DNA from: Rhytidiadelphus loreus
Lineage: Eukaryota > Streptophyta > Bryopsida > Hypnales > Hylocomiaceae
Assembly (NCBI GenBank): GCA_947034895.1
Contig: OX344764.1
Location: forward strand, 40,798,935-40,862,934
Length of the DNA: 64,000 bases
Direction of reading: 5' to 3'
Part shown: piece after piece, positions 1 through 12,835 of the stretch
Layout: each line of letters starts with the position of its first letter
Position numbering within the stretch: the first letter of the stretch is position 1
Program-made: the position numbers and the translations under genes
The notes under the pieces: model-generated
What the model saw: the letters and a program-made list of their open reading frames with translations, nothing else
Database searches by the model: none
Told to the model about the DNA's origin: nothing

Positions 1-700
1 TGCATTATTGTCCATGTTAAAAGTTTTTTTCAATTATTTTCAAAAACATCAATTATCAAACTTAAGGATCTTATGAAGCGTTTTCTCTTGTTTACCTATG
101 CATTCGAGGTCAAGTGTCAAAAGGGTGAAGGGCTCTCTTAAGGGTCAAAGAGTCAAAGATTTAATCGGTCATTAAACAAGCAAAGGCTCTTCTTAGTCAT
201 TTGCAATGATTATAAAGACTTTTTTATGATATCCACAACTAAGAATTGTATCAAAAGTTCTTTTTTATTTATTCACAAATCACAAGAGTATCAAAGGACT
301 TCTAAGGCATTTTTCTCATTGCATCATACATACTTACAAGGTCAATACCAATTGTAATTTCACCTCTCCACCATTTTATTCCAACATCCAAGAGCTATAA
401 GAGAATACTAGATGAAAAAATGGGTTATTTTAGATGAAAAGGTGATGTATCCAAATTTCAAAAGGACGTACAAAAGATGGATGAAAATGATAAATGCTTT
501 GAATAAATCCCACAAAGTCTCATCACATCCTCATTACCTTGCCACAAACACAAATGAATACCTCAATTGGTACAAGTTTGAATTTGATTTTTTTTTTGTT
601 ATGGGTGATTGCATGAAAGACCGAACGATTTTGGTAGCGTTTGGTCAAAAACTGCGTTTTTTCTGCCCAGTACTAGGAGTACTACAAAATGGAGCAATCT
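1..700 (+). repeat. Diverged direct copy of the palindrome-arm repeat unit
   Basis: This AT-rich stretch aligns by eye, with many substitutions and small indels, to 6100-6690 in the same orientation. Shared landmarks include the phrases around the TCAAAGAGTCAAAG motif, the CATTTTATTCCAACATCCAAG motif (about 372) and GATGAAAAGGTGA (about 433). The open frame at 412-753 falls inside this repeat, has no family resemblance, and is not called as a gene. Confidence 0.6.
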
Positions 701-1868
701 CAGCCGTTGATCTGAAAAATCAATGGCCAATAGTACTTTTGAATACTTTATAATACTAAACAATACTACTTAAAAAAAATGACGGTTTGTCACAGAAAGT
801 AGATAAAATAAAGTATAAATTAATAAAAATTAGAAAATCATGAATAAAAAAAACTAAAAATTGGTTGTTTATAAAGACTTGATAGTAATTACATTTCACC
901 AAAAACTAGAAGTTGAAACCATCATGAAAGTTTGGAGTGCTATGCATAAGGGACCCCTATTTGCATGCATGTTGAAGACAAAGAATTGTGTTTTTTTGAA
1001 TTCCCTTTGGTAGGCATATGCCCATCTAGTGTAGGAATAGGCCACAAAAAAGTCAAGTGAACATCATGTTTTTTGGATACTTCACAGTACTAAAAAACCC
1101 TGAATTGCAAAGTGTGACAAATTAGCTAAATTGATATTTAATTATAAACTTATTTTTCAAATTTTTTGAAAAATAACAAATCTCATGTTTTCTGATTTAG
1201 CAATCTTCCATAAAAATTTCAAGTCCATTGGCTTCAATTTCCAAAAGTTACGGCCAAAACCAACTCTGTCACTTCAATTGTGACACCTCATAGGACCGGT
1301 CTTTCTTGCAATCACCCTTATGGTGGGACCTAAATTTCCATTTTGGAAGAAGAGACATCAAAATTAAATCTACCAAATCATGTTTCAACTTTAGTTTTAT
1401 TAAGTTAAGAAATTGGTTGAAGACTCTAGCAAGGTCAAGTGAGATGAAAGAGACAATTTTGAGTTAATTGATACTTTCTTAACTTTTCTAATCCATAAAG
1501 AAGAAGCCCAATCTTTTTATTATGTAGATTGTAAGATCATAGTAGGAAAAAAGACATTTAGAAAAATCAAATGCTATAATTTTTATATTAATCATAATTT
1601 TTTTGAGCATTCATAAGTCATTTTTAAAACTAATAGTTTAATATAATTTTTGACAAATAGAGAGGAGCATTCATACCTTCTAAGTTTTTCTTAAATCATC
1701 TCAAAATGATCTTCTTGTTCAACAAAATGCTCCACATTAAGGCTAAAAATAACATTTTAAGAACTTGTTTCACATTGTAAGGACAATTCAATGTACTCCT
1801 AACATCCTAAAAACTAGTTGCCATTTTCAAATTGTAATTTTGGCATATTAAAAAGTGAAAATTTTCTC
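701..1868. other. AT-rich intergenic DNA
   Basis: No gene, RNA or clear repeat boundary is visible. The composition is strongly AT-rich with homopolymer runs. It separates the diverged repeat copy at the left edge from the inverted MITE-like pair. Confidence 0.5.
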
Positions 1869-2429
1869 GGGAGTTGCACTAAGTTCTACTATAACAAACC
1901 ACGTGCAAACAAGTGGTTTCTAATAAAATATAATTCCAACCTAAAATTTTGAATATTGTTTAATAATGACTATAGCTTTCTATTGCCAAAATTTCCAACT
2001 CAAATAAAATATGAAATGATTTCTAGAAGAGGTTGAAAATGAACTAAAATGGCATGTTTTTCAACTCAAATAATTATAGAGGACACATTTAGATGACTAT
2101 TGAGTCAATATTCAACTCAAAATGAGCTTTCAACAATGAGTTATTTTTGGAATTTTTTTGTTCATTTTCTAGACAATTTTTTTTTTATATAATGTAGAGG
2201 TGTGAAAGTTATTTTTCAGTTCTACAGTGTATCTTTTTACTTCAAAAATTTGTAACTAATTATTATTAAGAAATAAAAATATCAATAATTCAAAACATAA
2301 ACTTTCAAAGTAGGAGAATCTATTCATATTTTTTAATTTTGTTTTATTTAAAATTCAAAAAGTATATAGGGGGTCCAAAGTTTTGTTTGCACATGGTTTC
2401 TAATGGATACTCTAAATGACCCCCCCGAG
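1869..2429 (+). repeat. MITE-like repeat, left member of an inverted pair
   Basis: This ~560-bp unit recurs in inverse orientation at 5102-5647 with high similarity. It starts near GGGAGTTGCACTAAG and ends at a C-run followed by GAG. Near each of its own ends it carries a short inverted motif (CCACGTGCAAAC and GTTTGCACATGG), so each copy looks like a separate non-autonomous element. It has no coding capacity. Confidence 0.7.
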
Positions 2430-2528
2430 AAATTTTTATGACAATTTCAAGAAGCATCAATGGGCATTTAAATCTTGAATGTGAGGTCGTCATTTTGAGG
2501 GAGATATTGAAGGTAATTTTGTTTGTTA

Positions 2529-3094
2529 CTCCCTCCGTCCCATAATGATCTTCTTGTTGGCTCTAATTTTTTGTCCCAAAATGATCTTCCTATTGCATTT
2601 GTGATGTTGCAAATTGGTCAGATTCAATTTTCGATTGCTCTCTAGGATCAACAAAACAATTTTGAGGAATAGCTCTCCCTCCCTCCATTCAATTATCAAT
2701 CAAAAGACACATAAAATGATTCAAGGGGACAATCAACATTATTCAATTTTATTTTTTGCATCTCTTTGAGTATTGTCTAATTGAAGGAGAAGAAACTTTT
2801 GGAGTCAATATTGAGGTCCACACATGGGCTTTGGCTTATTCTAAATGCCTATAAAATTATAACCTCACACTCAACAACTAAATGCCTACTGGTGCTATTT
2901 AGAAATGCCTAAAAAATTCTACTTTTCAATAATTTAAAACTACACTTTGAAAAAGGCTTCTAAAGTCAATGTTTGTAGGACACTAAGAGTATACTAAACT
3001 CTACCTATCATGCAAAATGGGTCTTAAAAAAGTTATTTTAGCCTTAATCTGAAACATTTTGTCAAATAGGATGATCATTTTGGGACAGAGGGAG
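2529..3094 (+). mobile_element. Stowaway-type MITE (Tc1/mariner derived, non-autonomous)
   Basis: The element begins CTCCCTCCGTCCCA and ends TGGGACAGAGGGAG. These are the classic plant Stowaway inverted ends, and they are flanked by TA on both sides (2527-2528 and 3095-3096). It is 566 bp and has no transposase frame. It is inserted into a degenerate copy of the gene-arm repeat: the flank before it resembles 60440-60460 and the flank after it resembles 60500-60600 in the right arm. Confidence 0.85.
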
Positions 3095-3099
3095 TATTT

Positions 3100-4500
3100 T
3101 TTTTTAAGACATCCTAGAAATCATTATTAATAATGTGCAAAAGTCGTAATCCTTTGGAAATAACTAACAACATTGCAATGTGCATAAACATATCTTTCCA
3201 TCCTCTTGAATTTTTTAAAGGATCAAGGATAAACTTTTCAAAGTCTTAATGGATTTAATAGTTAAGTTCTTTTCACTTGTGTAAAGGAATATCAAACAAT
3301 CTTCTCATGCATTTTCTTAGGCTTACTTTTTAATATATCTTTCTATGAAGGAATATGGATTTAAAGATTAAGACTTACTTAGGGTTATAGATTAAGGCCA
3401 TAAGGGTCAGAGAGTCAAAGAAAGTTTCTAGTCATTTACAATTAATGATCCTAAAAATTTCCACTAATATCTTTTAATTTAGACCCAAGTCAAAAGTCCT
3501 TCTCACAAATCTTCAAGGTTAGAGTATTAAACAATATTTGCAATCATTCATACTTTTGTAAACATTTTCTCTTCGGATCTTTTTAGTGATTTGCAGAGAG
3601 TCCTTTAGACATCTACAAACCTTGTGTCAAATGTTCTTTTTGCATATCTACAATAGTATCAAAGGATCTTCTCTAAAATCTTCTCAACCATTTATCTTCT
3701 TACATCATGCCTACACACAAGGTTAACTAATTCCTTAATGCCTCAATCCTTTTTCTAGTTTTGACACATTTTTGCTTACATCTTTCTACAAAAACATCAT
3801 TTATTGCAATTTCATGAAATTGATCATTAAGGAAGTTTGTCTTTTCAAGATTCAAGTGTTACACTGGATGAATGAAAAGTTAGTTGGACAGAAAAGCGCC
3901 TTGAAGCCTTCTATTTATCGTCCAGAATATGAACGTCGAAGCGCTTAAGGGTTAATGCCAATGACTTCACCTCTCACCTACCATTTCATCCCACTAATTA
4001 AAATTAGTTATTTTGGATGAAAATGCACAATACACAATGAAATGAGTTATTTTGGATGAAAATGCGACATATCCAACTAGAAAAGTTTTACTATAATTCT
4101 CACATAGAAACACTATATAAAAGAGAGGCAAAGTGAGTGTCAAACCAAGAACATTACTCTTCTATTGCGGCTCTTGCTCTTGTTCGCATTTGAATGCACA
4201 CTCTACTTATTTGCTCTGTGTAAGGAAGCTAAGCTCTTCTTCCCATCGCTTGTGATTCAAATTTTTCTTTGCATACTTGCATCTTCAAGCTCTTGCATGC
4301 CTTGTGTTAACGCACCAATTGAATTGCTACATTTGTGATTTGCGAGGCTTCCAAATGTTGATCATACTTGATAATGGAGTTTAATTAGTAAGTCTTTGGA
4401 TTGAGTAAAGTTTATGATTATGTAGGCTTTGTCCATGGCATCTGACCAACCATAGTATCATCATTTGCCAACTCCACAACGAGATTGTTTGTTGATAACA
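3100..4500 (+). repeat. Degenerate copy of the arm's promoter/leader region
   Basis: The sequence is homologous to the right arm at about 60500-61790 (and to the reverse complement of 8090-9380 in the left arm). It includes a TATA-like CTATATAAAAGAG near 4114 at the position of the arm's TATATAAG, and the GGCTTTGTCCATGGC motif near 4427. The downstream coding part (62231-62614 in the arm) is missing, so this is a truncated, mutated duplicate. Confidence 0.65.
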
Positions 4501-5101
4501 TTACAATAAAAAGATTGTTTATCAAAAGAGCTAAGGTTCATATTTCAACTAATAAATTTTGATACCTTGTTTGGAAACTTAGCTGAATTCTAACTTCTAG
4601 TAGTAAGTGTTCCACTTCAGGTTACATAAAGAACATGAAAATTTGGAAATTGAGATCTTTAATATCTATTTAAATCTAAATTATTTTACCAATTATTTTT
4701 CATAATATAGTTCTAGGCAATTTTGATGCATACCAAGTTTTCCAAGAATGACAATGTGATTAGGTTTGCAAACACTTGTTCATGTCCGTGTCCATGATAC
4801 TATTAGTGTCCAATTTCAGATTGATGAGGGTAATCTATGAGCGAGTTAATGTGTCTAAGTTTTGCAACACATAAGCTACCTAAATGCCAATTGATCTTTA
4901 ATTGCTTCATCAAAGTAGTTAAGTGGCGAATGGTCATGGATACATGACTTTTAAGGTGTAAATAGTTGAATGTGGTGAATGGAATATTGAAGTAATTATG
5001 ATAATTAACATGATTAGATCATGGATCTTTTCAAAAGATAATTAAACCTTAAAGGAAGTGTAGAATTCATCTTTTGGAGTATCGTGTGAATCATTTGCTT
5101 C

Positions 5102-5647
5102 CTCGGGGGGTCATTTAGAGTGTCCATTAGAAACCACGTGCGAACAAAACTTTGGACCCCCTTATATACTTTTTGAATTTTAAATAGAACAAAATTAAAA
5201 AAATATGAATAGATTTTCATACTTTGAAAGCTTATGTTTTGAATTATTGATATTTTTATTTCTTAATAATAATTAGTTACAAATTTTTGAAGTAAAAAGA
5301 TACTTTGTAGAACTGAAAAATAACTATCACACCTCGGTATTACATAAGAAAAAAGTGAACAAAAAATTTCTAAAAATAACTCATTATTGAAAGCTCATTT
5401 TGAGTTGAATATTGACTCAATGGTCATCTAAATGTATTCTCTATAATTATTTGAGTTGAAAAACATGCCATTTTAGTTCATTTTCAACCTCTTCTAGGAA
5501 TCATTTCATATTTTATTTGAGTTATTTTGGCAATAGAAAGCTATAGTCATTATTAAACAATGTTCAAAATTTTAGGTTGAAATTATATTTTATTGGAAAC
5601 TACTTGTTTGCACGTGGTTTGTTATAGTAGAACTAAGTGCACCCTCC
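5102..5647 (-). repeat. MITE-like repeat, right member of an inverted pair
   Basis: This is the inverse copy of 1869-2429. Both copies contain the rare CCACGTGCAAACAAGT motif and the GGGGGGTCATTTAGAGT motif. Together they enclose 2430-5101 and could form a long foldback. No coding potential is seen. Confidence 0.7.
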
Positions 5648-7262
5648 AAGTTTGCTTCTAAAAAAATCCCCAAAGCATTTGTTGGAGGTCAAACTAATGT
5701 GCAAGACCTCCCCTTTCTACATACAATCTCTAGAAATAAACATATGTTCTTCTATTGTGCAAAGAAGGATTCTTTGTCATCCATCAACAATAAATGTCTT
5801 TGGCAACATTTATAGATTAAGAAATAAGAAAATCTAATAATCTAGTATGACCTTTTGCCAATTAATTAAATTAGAAATATGAAAATCTAAAATTAAAATA
5901 ACTAAAATTACTACTACTACTATTCATTTATATTTTCAAAATTTCAAAATAGAATAAAATTTATAACAAAATTTATTAGCGTAAACTAAATGGGTATTTA
6001 TCTAAATCAGTAATTACTTCTCAAACCTAAAATTAAATTTAGTATTATATCCCAAACTAATTATGAAAAATAAAAGAACTTTGAGTATGATAAGTGCACA
6101 ATTGTCAATGATAAATTTCTTTTCAATGATTCCCAAAATTGTCCATTATGAAAGGATCTTATGAGGAGTACTTTCTCTCTTATACCTATCTGTTCAAGGC
6201 CAAACGTCAAATTAAAGAGTTGAAGGCTCTCTTAATGAAGGGTCCAAGAGTCAAGACATTTAATTGGTCATTGAACAAGGAAAGACTCTTCAATCTTAGT
6301 CATTTGCAATGGTTCTAAGGACTTTTTTGTGATAATTATCCACAAACTAAGAATTATGTCAAAAGTTCTTTTCACTAATTCACAAATTAAAGTATCAGAG
6401 GATCTTCATAGACATTTATTCTCATTGCATCATGCATACTTACAAGGTCAATAATTATTCATCCTTTCACCTCTTCACCATTTAATTCCAACATCCAAGT
6501 GTTGTAAGAAAATGTAAGATGAAAATATGAGTTGTTTTGGATGAAAAGGTGACACATATCCAAAAGAAAATAGGACAGAAACATGGATGATGATGATATT
6601 AAATGCTTCAAGGAAACCCCACTCATGATACCCTCATCACCTTGCCACAAAACAAAACAAATGAACACCTCAATTGGTGCAAATGAATCCCATAATTCTT
6701 GTCAAGAAATTTTGCAAAACATGTGTAATTAAGTACGTTTAGGTCAAGGGCGAAATGCAGGCCGGTATACATTAACACAGTCGTCGGCATCCCAAACAAA
6801 CAAAATCATGGTTTGGAAGTCAAGTTACATTTCCAGATTCCAGGACAAGCAGCATGCACGCAAGCTAGGAACCAACTCAAACAGAGTGACCAGAGGCTCC
6901 GAATAACACGTGCAATTGCTTCAGCTAGTCTTTCCAATCGATCGATCAAGTGCAAGATCGGAAATCGAAATATATATATCACCATCAAGCGAAAGACAAG
7001 GCGTCCAGGACGACCAGAACCAAACTCACAAAGTACCGAACTAGTCAAGAACCAAGCCTCGGGATCGATCCAGTACAAACTTGCCGACTCAGAAGCCGAA
7101 TCCTTAGCATGATCGAACAACCAAATGACATGCACAAAATGGCGACTCCTAAAACAACTCCTTCGGCTACAATTCTGTCTCCACCCTTGCACAGCAAACA
7201 GACTCTGGCTCGAGAAGAAGCGTTGGGCACGGTGAGCTAGCTCGTGAGCCCCTGAACCCGCC

Positions 7263-7646
7263 CTATTCGCTGGGGTGGAGGTCGTGAGGTGGAAGATAAT
7301 ACAAGGGAATGCCGCTCAGTACCATCCAAATCCAGTATTCCGACCAGAACTTCGCATCGCTCGGCCAGGTGCTTGGCTGCTGGAGGTTCACGTCCATGGC
7401 TGCGAAATCGACGATGAGGCCTTCAAGTCCGGGGGAGAGAAGTCCCACGGGGGTGAAAGCTGGTGGGGGGTACGGTCGTGGCAGTCGAGGGGGCCTGGAA
7501 CGGATCCGAGTCGGCGTCCTTGGGCGTCGTGTTGCAGCGGAAGGAGGAGCTGACGAAGAACGACATAATTGAAGAGAGAGCAGAAGCCTCAGAGTTTGCA
7601 GATCGGAAAGTTCCTCAAGCCCGAATTCCATAGCTACCCGATCCAT
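7263..7646 (-). CDS. Candidate small protein gene, left-arm copy
   Basis: This is a 127-codon frame in a GC-rich island inside otherwise AT-rich DNA, identical to 62231-62614 in the other arm. On this strand a TATATAAG box lies about 850 bp upstream. A TGTGCAG splice-acceptor-like site lies about 10 bp before the ATG, which sits in a good CACCATGG context, so a spliced leader is plausible. The predicted product has an Arg/Pro-rich middle, then a short hydrophobic segment near its C-terminus (around SEYWIWMVLSGIPLYYLPP). I do not recognise the family. A second frame opens within it, so the true reading frame is not certain. Confidence 0.35.
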   Translation of the reverse strand: MDRVAMEFGLEELSDLQTLRLLLSLQLCRSSSAPPSAATRRPRTPTRIRSRPPRLPRPYPPPAFTPVGLLSPGLEGLIVDFAAMDVNLQQPSTWPSDAKFWSEYWIWMVLSGIPLYYLPPHDLHPSE

Positions 7647-8489
7647 GGTGACCTACCTGCACAACATCACACGGAAGGAAGGAATGCCTCAGTGAGTGAG
7701 TGAATAAACACGACTTTCCGGCCAATTCCCTGGAAATCCCAATAACACAATGAAGCAACCTACATCAAATGGTCCCCTTCCCTAACTCCACAACCACATG
7801 CGAACTCTTCCCCTGTGCGTGCCCGTGATCGAAATGCGCCTAATTTTTTTACGGAAATTTCTGCGGTTGCAGGGTTGAAACTACTACCGTGTAAAAGAAA
7901 CTAGCGAGAGTAAACATCTAAAGGTGTTTCGTCTTGTTTTCCAATTCCTATGGCACAAACAAACAACCGTGCTTTGACAGAAATGAATGAAGCTGATTAG
8001 GAACCTCGCTAGCCTTTAGGTGAACATCTGCGTGACCCTCGCATGCTTCAGCAAAATAATGGTGTGACCAATAATTGATTACTTGAGAAACAATCTGAGG
8101 ACTACTTCGCTGTGGCAGGGGTTGACGGATGGTGAAGCTATGGCTGGTCGGACGCCATGGACAAAGCTTCCATATTCCGAAACTTCACTCGCTCCCAACT
8201 GACTTACTGAACTCCATTACGTGCTACAAAGCTAGCTCAATCATCAGGTATGCTCAACAGAAGTGTAGCAAGTGTACCAATTCAATCGGCGTGGTACCGC
8301 AAGGCATGCAACTATGAAAAGAAAAGTCGGGATCGCAAGCGATGGAGAGAGAGGAGCTTAGCAAGCTTACACAAACCAGGTGCGCAGAGTGTGCGTTCAA
8401 ACGTGAGCAAGAGCCGCAAACATACAAGAGTGAAACTCCGGGGAGGAAGTGTCCGTAATGCAGTTGGTTCGTCGCTCATTTGCCTCCCT

Positions 8490-8497
8490 CTTATATA
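8490..8497 (-). promoter_or_regulatory. TATA box of the left-arm candidate gene
   Basis: TATATAAG on the minus strand is followed by a GC-richer leader. The same box is seen in the right arm, and a mutated version occurs in the decayed copy near 4114. Retention of the box in all three copies supports a promoter, but no transcript evidence is available. Confidence 0.45.
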
Positions 8498-9360
8498 CTC
8501 CCATGTGATAATTATAGTAAAAAAAAAATTGGTTGGATTTGTCACCTTTTCATCCAAAATAATTCATTTCATCATGTAATAAGCTTTTGTAGCACTTGGA
8601 TGTTGGGATGAAATGGTAGGTGAGAGGTGAAGTCAGTGGTATTAATGAACCTTTCGCGTAGGCGTGACGCAAGAAGATAAAGTGGTTGAGAAGATCCTTT
8701 GGTATTGTTGTAGATAAGCGAAAAGACTATCTAGCACAGGTCTTAGTTTGTAGATATATATTAGAAATCTTCACAAATCACTAAGATTTGAAGGTCCTTT
8801 GATTGCTGGACCCTAAACCGTTGTGATCCATTGACCCTAAACAAGAAAAAATGTTTACAAAAGTGTTAATACTTTAACTTGAGGGTATGTGAGAAGGACT
8901 TTTACACGGGTCTAAGTTTGTAGATATTAGTGAAATTCTTAGAATCATTCATTGTGATTGACTAGAAAGTTTCTTTGACTCTTTGACCCTTAATGCATAA
9001 CCCCTAAGTAACCCTTAATAATCTTTAATCCATATCCCTTCATAGAGAAGTATATTAGAAAGTATGCCTAAAAATATGTATGAGAAGATTGTTTGATATT
9101 CCTTTAGATATTAAGTGAAAAAAACTTTTATAGACTAAGATCTTAATTAGTCATAGATATCATAGAAAAATCTTTAGATTCCTGGCAAATTAGTGACTAG
9201 GAAGATCTTTTGATTGCTAAATCCGTTAACTCTTTGAAAAGTTAATTCTTGAACCTTTTAAAACTTCAAGAATCAAGAGGATGGAAAGGTATGTTTCTTC
9301 ACATAATTTGCAATGTTGTTAGTTATTTTGAAAGGATTGCTTCTTTTGCACATAATTATT

Positions 9361-10714
9361 ATTAATGATTATCTTGAGTTCAAAAGAAGTAGCAAATAAA
9401 CGTTTTGATTTTGTAAAATTACCTTCAATAGTTCCTTGCTAATCTTGACATACATTAGTCTTATTATACCCTATTACAAAGTATGAATCTAATCTAACCC
9501 CTAAATGTCCAATGCACTATATTTTAATGTCAACATTTGAAGTTAAATAAAACCTTACCAAATTATAATTTTTAACATTATATTTTTAATTGATTATTTT
9601 AGAAATCCTAATTTTAGTATCAAAAAATGGAATTTGAAATTGAATGTTTATGATTTTTCTATTCAAGATTTTGTGTAAGGATATGTATTGCAAATCTTTT
9701 TTTCTTTTTTTCTTTTTTTCTTGTTAAGGACTCTTGGAAATGCGGTCCAAACTACTTTATGATACTCGTGCCCAAAGCAAGGCTAAAATCTTCATCAATA
9801 TTTATCTTCTTAAAAATCTATTTGTAGAATCCCGTTTAGTTCATTTGTTTAAATTCATCCTAAAATCGGAGAGTAAAAATTCCAAGTGATTGCAAGTTCA
9901 GTGTACCTAAACTTCAAAAAATAGTTATCTCTATTCTTTTCTAAAGACTTCTAACACTTTTAGAAAAAACTATGTATTTTTCATAACTTATATTTTAGTT
10001 TATATGTTGGATAATGGGTTGAGAATTCATTAATAAAAATTTAACCAAAAGAAATTTAATCTTTATCTTTAAGAAAATTATAAAGTAGAAGGTGGTACTT
10101 CATGAAAGAAAAACCTAGATCACTAATTACTTTGAGAAGAAATTGCATTATATGTTTTTTGGCCTACCAAGAGGGCCATTTTAGGTTGGTTTTGTTGCTA
10201 CAAACCAGCTTGTGTTGTGTGAAATAAAAAATTATTAAAAATTACTAAATTACTAAATTAAATTTTAAACTTATTATTATTATTATTATTATTTGACGTG
10301 ACAATCACCATGCCACGTCAACAGGCTGTTGCAGCGGAGTTCTCAAGGTTTAGGAATGTAGGGGATTGTAGGAAAACGCAAGGGAATGTAGGGAGAATTC
10401 ACAACCTTCTATAGAGGCCAAAAAACATGTAATGAGAATTGAAAATCTCAATGGTGATTGTGAATTTTAATGGTGAGATTGTTCTAATAAATAATATATA
10501 TAATTTTTTTTTTAATTTGGAAATTTTCAAAATTGAGATAAAAAAACAAATTATATGTTTCCCTACCTTTAATACCTACAAAACAAAAATCCTCATAACT
10601 TTCATTTTACTCTTTGGAGTTGAATGATTTAAAATTTTAAATATTGTGTAGATATCAATTTTTTTCTTAAAAAACAAACAAAGATTTTTTAGAACATATT
10701 ATCGAGTATATTAT
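9361..10714. other. AT-rich arm sequence with simple repeats
   Basis: No gene is visible. Features seen are a T-rich (TTTTTTTC)n tract near 9697-9720 and an (ATT)n microsatellite near 10269-10293. Both are mirrored with the same length in the right arm. Confidence 0.6.
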
Positions 10715-10928
10715 CACTACAAGAGAAAGGGATGTTTTAAGTGTGTTTTTAAATAATTATAGTCCTAGAGATAAGATATTAGGTAATGATCTTTATGTAG
10801 ATTTTTAGTAAAAATTTATTGAAAGTACACGTATTTTTAGTAAATTTTTATTAAAAATCTACATAAAGATCATTACTTAATATCTTATTTCTAGGACTAT
10901 ACTTAAAACACCCCTTTCTCTTGTAGTG
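10715..10928 (+). mobile_element. CACTA-type MITE, copy 1 (left arm)
   Basis: A 214-bp near-perfect palindrome begins CACTACAAGAGAAAGG and ends CCTTTCTCTTGTAGTG. It is flanked by a 3-bp target duplication TAT (10712-10714 and 10929-10931). CACTA ends and a 3-bp duplication are diagnostic of the CACTA (EnSpm) superfamily. It has no coding capacity and would fold into one long hairpin if transcribed. Confidence 0.85.
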
Positions 10929-11041
10929 TATTAACTACTACTTTGACATTATAATTGAAAAAACTATCATTTTTGCAATATTTATTATAATGACGTGAAA
11001 AGAACTTTGCATATAGATTATAATGGTTAGAATCCATCATA

Positions 11042-11218
11042 CACTACAAGAGAAAGGAGTGTTTTAAGTATAGTCCTATAATTTATGATCTTTTAGGAGA
11101 TTTTTAGTAAAAATTTACTAGAAATACATGTGTTTTCAGTAAAATTTACTAAAAATCTCCTAAATTATAGAACTATACTACTAAGATTATACTTAAAACA
11201 CACCTTCCTCTTGTAGTG
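11042..11218 (+). mobile_element. CACTA-type MITE, copy 2 (left arm)
   Basis: A 177-bp relative of copy 1 with the same CACTACAAGAG ends and an ATA duplication on both sides (11039-11041 and 11219-11221). The interior differs from copy 1, but the palindromic layout is the same. Confidence 0.85.
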
Positions 11219-11221
11219 ATA

Positions 11222-12639
11222 ATAAATTCATGCAAAAAATTCAAATGATAAAGGCAATAAAGTTTGTCCAAATTTTAAAAGAAATACTCTTTAGTAACTC
11301 CTTTAGGGGTTAACACCCTCATGATCAAACATTATAATCTACATTCAATCTCACAAGTGATCTTGTTGTGTTTGCTATATGACCCATAACACATTGTGAA
11401 TATTTCAATAGGGACCCACCCTTGGTATTTCAACAAACATAAACAAATTTTAGGGTTTATGTGAAAATTTATCCTAATTGGGTGCCTAGGCATTGTCCAT
11501 TGTGTCTCCAAGCAATGGATCTTTTCTAAGTGCCTATAGGATACAAACTTTGCAAAATAACCAACAAAACTTAATCTAAAACACACTTTTGGACCGACTG
11601 GCTAAACTAAACAAGGCCATTGTGATTTTTAGGCCAAGAGTTTATAGTCCCAATTTATAAACTCTAAGTGAAAGATCAAATCATTCCATTTCTAAAACAT
11701 AAAATTCATTCAAATCCGACGTTTCTAGAGAAAATTAGGATCAGATAAAGTTTAGCCTTTGAAATGGTAATTTAAACTTCATCCATCTTTTTCTACTAAC
11801 TCCCAAACTTAATTTGACCTTGAGTTTTTGCTATGACTTTAGATTAAGATCTATTCTTTAAACGTAAATTTGGTTCTAGATGGACAAGATCTCCTTAGTT
11901 TCATCCATTCTTCATTCTAAATTTCATCCTTCATTTTCATATGAATTTTCAAGTGGTTTTCAAAGTTTGAATTAGTTTTGAACTTCCTTAAGCTTCTTCT
12001 ATGAGATTCTAGACCTAATTTCTTCTTTGGTTATCTTCAAAAAGTTTTAGTTGGACATCTACTTCTTCCTAAGGCCTTAAATTATTTCTATCAATGTATT
12101 ATTTTTAAACTCTTAAGAATTATTACTTAAAGAATTTGATTTTACCTATCCAAAATGCTAAGTTACATAAAGGTTGAACTTTCCTAGTGAAAGTCATGAA
12201 TAGATGAAATTTGACTGCTAGTTAGTATTTCAAACTTCATCCGTTAATTACATTCAATTTATAACTCAGAACCAACTTTTAATTTCAATTTTAAGCTCTT
12301 ACTACTTTTTAAGTTTCTATTCTTATCCCTTGGGAATGATCTTGACTAACTTTCATCCAATCTAACTCCTAAACTTCATCTACTTATATCTCACTCATTT
12401 TAGACCTATTTCCTAAGTGTGTTATATTTTTGAAAACCTTGGATATATTCTACAAGTTCCTAAAACTAAACTTGAAATAAAATCTAACCTTAAAGGTGTG
12501 AATCTAACTTTTAATTTGGTTATGGTTTAAACTTCTAATTAAGAGATTTCAAGGAAATAATTGGGAATTAGGAACTCACATTCATTTAGATTGAACCTCA
12601 CTTATGAGTTGGTCAAAAATTCCCTCAAAGACTTCTTGC
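11222..12639. other. AT-rich arm sequence containing the empty hAT target site
   Basis: No gene can be supported. The frame at 11332-11586 is short and unrecognised. The single copy of CTCAGAAC at 12265-12272 is the unoccupied target of the hAT insertion present in the other arm. Confidence 0.7.
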
Positions 12640-12835
12640 CACTACAAGCGAATGGGGTGTTTTAAGTATAGTCCTAGTAGTATAGTCCTATAATTTATGA
12701 CCTTTTAGGAGATTTTTAGTAAATTTTTATTGAAAACATGTATATATCTAGGAAATTTTTACTAAAAATTTCCTAAAAGGTCATAAATTATAGGACTATA
12801 CAACTAGAACTATATTTAAAACACCCCTTTCTTGT
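12640..12835 (+). mobile_element. CACTA-type MITE, copy 3 (left arm, worn right end)
   Basis: It starts CACTACAAGCG and has the same palindromic plan as the other copies (GTCCTATAATTTATGACC on one side and its complement on the other). The right end stops at CCTTTCTTGT without the final AGTG, so it is slightly truncated or mutated. Confidence 0.75.

Noticed and set aside
6806..7240. Overlapping open frames on both strands next to the GC-rich island (and mirror 62637-63071)
   Set aside because: They overlap each other on opposite strands and continue past the stop of the better candidate. They most likely lie in its 3' untranslated region.
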